Positions 4,942-5,861 of a DNA stretch of 5,861 nucleotides are shown piece by piece. The translations under genes and the position numbers were made by a program. The DNA comes from Kiritimatiellales bacterium (GTDB lineage: Bacteria > Verrucomicrobiota > Kiritimatiellia > Kiritimatiellales > Pontiellaceae): the NCBI GenBank assembly GCA_021734595.1, contig JAIPIO010000243.1, positions 1-5,861 on the forward strand. The letters are read 5' to 3'. Under the pieces are notes generated by a model, which saw only the letters and a list, made by a program, of their open reading frames with translations, was not told where the DNA came from and did no database searches. Within the stretch, counting starts at the first letter, position 1. Every line of letters starts with the position of its first letter.

Positions 4942-5861
4942 TCACTTTCTAGTTTTGACGGTTGAACGGTAGTTGCCGATGGCCTCGGTGGTGCGCAGGT
5001 AGCGCTTATACAGGCGGAACATATGCACGCGACCCGGGAAGTCTTTGCGGAAGCTGGTTTTTTCCGCGCCGTCAAGCTGGCTCATGTACGGGGTGAACCG
5101 GGTGAAACCATAGGGCCGTTCGCCGCCGTCGAGCAGTTTGCCGTCCACCACCAGACTCAGGATATGGGACGCGCAGTCGATGTTCACCACGATGTGATGG
5201 CGCTTGTTCGGGCGGATCACCGGATTTCCGGATAGATGCATCACCGTGGTGTTTATGTTATCGAGCGTAACCTGGATCTGCCGGTTCTTCAGCAACTTGA
5301 CCTCGATGCCCTGCCCGATGTGGCGGCGGTCGCCGTGCTCCGGCGGCGGCATCTGCTTGAAACGGTTGCTGAACAGAATCTGGCTTTTATCCAGTTTGCC
5401 GACCTCCACATCAAATTCCAGTGCCAGACCGGAGCCCTTATCGAGATTGCCGAACTCCGGCATTGCAAACACCTTGCCCGGGGCGCATTCGTCGCCGGCC
5501 AGCTCCAGCGCCAGCCCCTTGCGGGTTTTTCCTTTACGGTTAGGCTGGTCCCAAAGCATGTCGAGCAACTCGGCCGGAACTTCATGGATGCTCGCCGTGG
5601 TTTTCTGCGTTTCCGAAATAAAGTTACGGCCGTCCTGCTCCAGCCTGTCGGGATAGGAGATGCCGAGGTAATAGTTGTCGACGTACAGGAACACCTCCGG
5701 CTGAGACCAATGGATAAACCCGTCCTTTTCGATGCCGCCCGCCAGCCAGACCGGATTGCGGTTGCCCTTGACAGCGCCGCTGTAGTTGCGCGTACCGTTG
5801 TTGTGGAAAAAGAGCAAGTATTTGCCGTTGCTGAACTTGTATACCTTGTTCAGGCAGCGCG
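4942..5861 (-). CDS. Sialidase-like beta-propeller protein with C-terminal LamG-type domain (N-terminus beyond right edge)
   Basis: About 305 residues are visible and the frame is open to the right edge, so the start is outside the window. Visible residues 1 to about 100 look like the last blades of a sialidase/BNR-type or similar five-bladed propeller: KYLLFFHNNG, NPVWLAGGIEKDGFIHWSQPE, SYPD (68-71) and SETQKTTASIHEVP. From about 110 to 300 the pattern changes to beta-rich sequence typical of a concanavalin A-like/LamG jelly roll (GLALELAGDE, LALEFDVEVGKLDKSQILF, VVNIDCASHILSLVVDGKLLD), ending in MFRLYKRYLRTTEAIGNYR. Such proteins usually act outside the cytoplasm on glycans, but any signal peptide lies off the window. 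No Asp-box or catalytic residue can be assigned from this fragment, so enzyme activity is inference. It is the upstream partner of the Tat isomerase-like gene. Confidence 0.7.
   Translation of the reverse strand, partial: RCLNKVYKFSNGKYLLFFHNNGTRNYSGAVKGNRNPVWLAGGIEKDGFIHWSQPEVFLYVDNYYLGISYPDRLEQDGRNFISETQKTTASIHEVPAELLDMLWDQPNRKGKTRKGLALELAGDECAPGKVFAMPEFGNLDKGSGLALEFDVEVGKLDKSQILFSNRFKQMPPPEHGDRRHIGQGIEVKLLKNRQIQVTLDNINTTVMHLSGNPVIRPNKRHHIVVNIDCASHILSLVVDGKLLDGGERPYGFTRFTPYMSQLDGAEKTSFRKDFPGRVHMFRLYKRYLRTTEAIGNYRSTVKTRK

Noticed and set aside
4928..4945. GTG 4945 as the start of the isomerase-like protein
   Set aside because: It overlaps the previous stop as GTGA, but the strong AAAGGAG sits downstream of it, correctly spaced for ATG 4927.

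Overview
The window carries six protein genes, two of them cut by the window edges, plus two families of short repeats that fill most of the intergenic space. No RNA gene, CRISPR array or transposase was found. The gene style suggests a marine or gut member of the PVC group, perhaps Kiritimatiellota (Pontiella-like) or Lentisphaerota. The signs are a Tat-exported sugar-isomerase-like TIM barrel, a sialidase-like/LamG glycan enzyme, and a repeat that reads as 'GTAVPAVRG' when it lies inside a gene. This placement rests on recalled patterns, not on a search.

Layout, left to right. On the minus strand, a DnaG primase (468-2303) is followed 76 bases downstream by the N-terminal part of an ECF-type sigma factor (391 down to the left edge). 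A divergent intergenic region of 187 bases (2304-2490) holds four copies of a 17-bp imperfect palindrome. On the plus strand come a HAD-family phosphatase/phosphomutase-like protein (2491-3126) and, after a 204-base gap with a folded 91-bp GC-rich element, a small three-helix membrane protein (3331-3693). A 232-base convergent gap (3694-3925) holds another pair of the palindromes and a strong AT-rich hairpin. On the minus strand, a sialidase-like protein with a C-terminal LamG-type domain enters from the right edge (4942-5861). It is followed 14 bases later by a TIM-barrel sugar isomerase/epimerase-like protein with a Tat signal (3926-4927).

Functionally the left part is housekeeping: replication priming and transcription initiation. 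The right part looks like a two-gene operon for extracytoplasmic glycan or sugar processing. The HAD and membrane proteins have no clear link to either.

The most interesting signals are the repeats. Family A is TTTCCA-N5-TGGAAA; six of its eight copies lie in three pairs, and the two starts in every pair are exactly 21 bp apart. Family B is an element of two hairpins bounded by GGTAGGG/CCCTACC or a degenerate version. One copy lies between genes. The other, 54 bp and therefore frame-preserving, lies inside the coding sequence of the Tat protein just ahead of its twin-arginine motif. I saw no defence system, retron or other multi-gene novelty.
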